Below, piece after piece: positions 59,815-64,000 of a stretch of DNA of 64,000 nucleotides. The number at the start of each line of letters is the position of its first letter. The first letter of the stretch is position 1. Made by a program: the position numbers and the translations under genes. A model generated the notes under the pieces. The model was not told the origin of the DNA. It did not search any database and was given only the letters and a program-made list of their open reading frames with translations. Source of the stretch: Zingiber officinale (Eukaryota > Streptophyta > Magnoliopsida > Zingiberales > Zingiberaceae); NCBI RefSeq assembly GCF_018446385.1, contig NC_055987.1:9323705-9387704 (forward strand), written 5' to 3'.

Positions 59815-62800
59815 CTAACTGGTGGTCCACTTGCCTTGTGATAGGGAGCCATCCTGACCACCAATTATCCTTTGTGTTGATGGATTGGTATTTTTGTAGC
59901 TTAGGGAGTGCAGAATTCGTAGCTGTTGTAAAGCATTTGTTGCTTGCACTACGGCTTGTTGTTGAAGTTGGTGTAGTTCATTTCTGATTCTGTCATCTTC
60001 ATCCAAAGATATAGGGTATTGCCTTTGGAGTAGTCTTTGGTACTGCTCCGCCAAGTACAAAGGTGATTGAGTGTCCTCAGAAGCTCCGTTTCCGCTTCCT
60101 TGCTGGGGTGTTGTTGAACTTCCTCCAGCGCCATGGGGACCAACTCCAGTCCACTAAGAATTTGTGTTGGCCATTTTGAAATAGTAAGACAAGTAATTAG
60201 TCGGAATAATGCATCGGCTAACTGGTTGTATTTGCCATCAATATGTTCAAAGTGAATAGGGATGCCTATTCCGGTTATATAATCGGTGAAGGCAAGCCAT
60301 CTGATTCTAGAAGGTTTATTTAAGGCTATTTTTCCGAAAAAACTAATTATTGCTTGACAATCAGTTTTAATAAGTAATTCCCTTTTATCAAGATAATATA
60401 TTTTCAAGGCCTTCAGAGTATTCATGACTGCATATATTTCAACATTAATAGTTGATTTAGGCGGGAAAAACTTGCCATTTGCATAAGCACATACCTTTTT
60501 TTGATGATTTTGGGTCGTACTTACAGTTCTTCCATTTACAAATACCACCCCATCCTTCAAGACATCAATCTGTTTCAAAAATAATAAAGCAGTCTTCAGG
60601 CGGTACCTCTAGGTTGGGGAGATTTCTAGTTATTTCTTTTATCCTTTTAACCAAGGCCCAGTCTTAGAAATTCATCCGTTTATCCTCTGTTGGGCTTGTC
60701 TTGGCATACAGAGGACTTAGTAATTTGCCAAGGTTAGGAATATAATTTCGAGCATAATTTAGAATTCCTAACCACGAACGCATGCCTTTCTTTGTCATCA
60801 AGTCTTTATCTTGAAATTTTGTAATCTTGGTGATGATATGCTGTTGTAGTTTTATCTTTCTGTTACCAAGTACTGCACTAAGAAATTCTATCTCTGGGAC
60901 TGCAATCTTTAACTTTGTTGGACTTAAGATCAGCCCATGTTGTTGGCAAATACTTAGCATAATTTTTAAATGCTTAGCATGCTCTGCCTCATTTTTAGAG
61001 AAAATAAGAATGTCATCAATGTAAACTGTGATGAACTCTTCAGTGTCTTTGAAACAATTGTCCATTTTTTTTGAAAAATGACAGACACATTTTTGAGGCC
61101 AAACGACATTACTAGCCATTCAAATAACCCATCGGACACCCAAAATGCAGTCCACTCATGGACTTAGGGTGCATAACAAATTGATGAAAACCACTTTTCA
61201 AGTCAAATTTTGAATAAATAGAGTTTGTACTAACCTTCTGGAGAATTATATTTATTCTTGGTAAACTGTATTGGTCTTTGTTTGTTAGATCATTGAGACG
61301 TTTATAGTTGAAGACCATATGTTCTTTTCCTTTAACCTCTTTCCTTGTAACTGGGTCAATAGTTGTACCAAAGTTAACAATTATTGCTGTTGTCCGATGT
61401 CAGCTTTTGTTGGGTCTAATAACCTTTATTTTGAGGAGAGCTTCAATATGCTTTGTAAATGCGACCTTCTGATTTGGAGTCAGATGTTTTATTGGTCTAT
61501 CCTCAATAATAAAGTTAGGATTGTTTATATCAAGATAACAAAGAATTTTGTTTTTAGACCAGTTCTGTAGAGGGGCATTTCCTATGAACCCTTGTTGCTC
61601 TAATTCCTTCAGTAGAGGACCAAATTGCTCTTTAAAAGTTGGAGAGGATCCTCCAATAGTGTAAGAATTATCTCTTTAATTTGTAAATATTCCTCCTCTT
61701 CGAGATCAGCTCTTGTATTGTTGTTGCTGCATCGGCTGATGGGAGTGTATTAATAGTTGTTAGATTTTTGTAAAAGGTGACGGTATTACCTTCAATTCTA
61801 ACTCCACCATTTATAGCCCGAATAATATTGCAGCCTATTATCATCTGAATTGTCACCGAGGACCATAGGAAACTATGTGTATGAGATTCTGAAATTATTA
61901 TCTCCAATGGTCATCCTCTCAGGTCAGAACTTTAATCTTGTTGTTTGTTGGGAATTTATACCGCTGAAATGGACAATAAATGAGTTTTCTTCTAACGCTC
62001 CTTTTGGTACTGAGTGTTGATCAACGCAACAAGTAGTTGCTCCAGTGTCCAATATGGCTTTCAAAGAGAATCTCGGAATGCCCGGGATATCAATTTCCAC
62101 TTGTAAATTATATAGCATATTTTTGACAAGTTTTGGGCACTTGCCTTCATGAATTGCTGATATGTTCTCTGTCTTTTCATAATATAACATGTGCGCAGCT
62201 TCTTCCTCAGATATATCATGTCTTGTTAGATTTTTATAATCTGAGCATAGCTCGCCTTCTAATAGAAGTTGATCATAAAAACTTCTATAATAACAAACTT
62301 CCTTTTGAAGTCTCTCTATTTCTGCTTTACACCAAGAAATATATTTATGTTGTTCCTGCAATAGTTTATTAGGAAAGAAAGGAGCAGGAGTAGTAGGTAA
62401 GATGGATACCTGTTTGTCAAAATAATAAGGTCCACAAAGATTACACAAGGTTATAAGGCATTTAGGACAATGAATCATGGCCCGTTTTAACGTTTCCCTC
62501 TTGCACTCGGTGCATTTTAAAGGTTGGGGAGGGAAAGTATCACCATTGCTTTGCCATTCATGTTGGCATGTATTTTGTTCATCAGAAACTTTAATTTGTG
62601 GTCGGTACCCTCCGTCAATTTGTCCTAACATAAATAAATGTTCGGAAAGAGTAAGGGTTTGAATTGACCTTTGTAAATCTCCTGCATCCTCTTCTCCTTC
62701 TAAAATACTGAAGATAGCGTCACTTTGATTTTCCCCTTCTTGTATTGATAATATGTCGCAGTCTCCAAGGATATGTAACTGCTCGAACATTGCTATCCTC

Positions 62801-64000
62801 TTTGTACTTCGCTTATCATTTGGGCATTCTCTAGCAAAATGCCCCTCTTAACCACAAAGGTAACACTTGCATTTCTTGTTTTTGAGTAGATGCTTTCGTT
62901 TTTCAATTCGTGCATGGGTATCATGCGGCTTCCCTTTGTAGGTCCTACTTTTTCAAAGACCATATCTCTTTTGCCCTTGTCCTTTGTAATAGCCAGGTAT
63001 GGGTATCTGGCTGCAAAATGAAAGATCCTTTAAAGATCGTTTAAATGTAGTGCCTTTGCATTCCTGTTCAAGGAATTTGTATGCAAATAAGACCCTTAGA
63101 AAGACACCTATTGTAAGGCGTGAATAATTTTCCTCGAAAGCTGCCTTAATTCGTGCACCAAGATCTCCTGACATTTTGAACCAAAACTTCTCAGATAGCT
63201 CTGGGCCTGTATAAAGCCTTCCAGTTTTTGAGGCAAGTCTCATATAATCGTTCATATATTGAACGATATTTTTGACATTATCACAGGATAGTTTTTCAAA
63301 ACTTCTATATGCCTCATCCTGAATAACTGTTGAACCCTGAGTCGGGTCTTCGAAAGAAAATACTCTTCTTATTTGAGAAATAATATTTTGAGTTCTCGTT
63401 CTTCCAACTGCAGCTTGAATAAGGGCTTCGTATTATGTGGAATAAGTCATCCGCCATTGGATCCAAGCTAATTTCTCAATTTCACCCAGAAAGTTTTCCA
63501 TATACTCCATCTTTTCTACTAGATCAGTGAAGCCTTGAGCTGCAACATGATTTAAAGTAATGGATTCCCACCTTGAGAAGATATCATGGAATAGTCCTAG
63601 TTGTTCAGGGATTACAAAGATGACCCTCCTTGTTGTTGAGCTGGAGGTAAGCTCCACATCTCATATTGAGCCCACCTTGGAATTTAGTCTTTTCTTTAGG
63701 AAAAGTTGGTTGAATTGGTTGAGATGGACCTAGTTTCTTGAGTGCTGGCGGGTAACCAGGTGGCCCCACTACTGTATCATTAGGTGGTTGATATGGTGAT
63801 ACTACTGTGCTGGTAGAGTATACTTGTTGCTCTGCTGGTTCCGGGAGTGCATTAACTAGTTGCCTTAGTATAAGATACTCCATTTCATGACAAGCTGTTA
63901 TTAATTATTGTGCTTTAGAAGGATTATGGAAAGGATTTATCCAGTCTTCGTTTTTATAATCATCCCAAATAGTTTCTTTGGGAGTATTTAATGCTGCTAA
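59815..64000 (-). mobile_element. Endogenous pararetrovirus, badnavirus-like, broken and partial
   Basis: A minus-strand Caulimoviridae fossil that runs off the right edge. Read right to left it has capsid-region pieces (about 62870-64000), a zinc-knuckle region just before 62800, and an aspartic protease piece with 'ILDTGATTCCVDQ' (within 61924-62790). Reverse transcriptase pieces follow at 60664-61318 ('FITVYIDDILIFSKNEAEH', 'GMRSWLGILNYARNYIPN'). An RNase H region is at 59949-60578 and a polyprotein tail reaches 59815. The reverse transcriptase blocks are very close in style to badnaviruses such as banana streak virus. Order matches the family polyprotein; the movement-protein part would lie outside the window. 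It is broken, with roughly six to ten interruptions in the part seen. No LTRs or integrase are found, as expected for this family. Age cannot be given without a related copy. Confidence 0.88.

Overview
This is a plant nuclear window: intron-containing genes, signal-peptide and plant cell-wall enzymes, and abundant plant LTR retrotransposons. Several repeats (Sirevirus-like LTRs carrying palindromic arrays, a badnavirus-like endogenous pararetrovirus) and the GC-rich style of the coding exons suggest a monocot, plausibly Zingiberales (ginger or banana relatives). That placement is inference from recall, not a computed match.

Layout. 1-2826 is AT-rich intergenic DNA and the 5' region of a single-exon ZF-HD transcription factor gene (2827-3534). 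A minus-strand Copia fossil (about 3905-7800) lies downstream. Beyond it sits a short degenerate copy of the tail of the ZF-HD gene (8636-8698), so the locus was once partly duplicated. 9082-33112 is a repeat block: a truncated Copia, two different Gypsy-like LTR pieces (10777-14616 and 17282-20998), a Sirevirus-like solo LTR (14617-16319, target duplication GAGAT), a degraded Sirevirus-like LTR, and one full-length minus-strand Copia (23638-33107, 2.37-kb LTRs, target duplication AGATG).

34.8-49.7 kb is a gene island. It holds a glucuronoxylan 4-O-methyltransferase (GXM type), a 3.3-kb foldback repeat of nested inverted repeats, a predicted seven-pass membrane protein of unknown function, a five-exon GH5 endo-beta-mannanase, a VQ-motif protein with two upstream W-boxes, and a five-exon DUF2062 membrane protein. 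Two of these genes (xylan methylation, mannan hydrolysis) act on hemicelluloses, but nothing shows they are co-regulated.

From about 50.8 to 59.2 kb a leucine-rich-repeat receptor-kinase pseudogene of the Xa21/EFR type is split by three insertions. A plus-strand Copia (about 51098-58194) carries inside it a solo LTR (52198-54577, target duplication ATACC) of the same family as the 23.6-33.1 kb element. A hAT-like MITE (58484-59056) lies further along. The host reading frame is continuous across the Copia and MITE sites when they are taken out. The right end (about 59815-64000) is a minus-strand, broken badnavirus-like endogenous pararetrovirus that runs off the window.

I saw no tRNA, rRNA, CRISPR or bacterial features.
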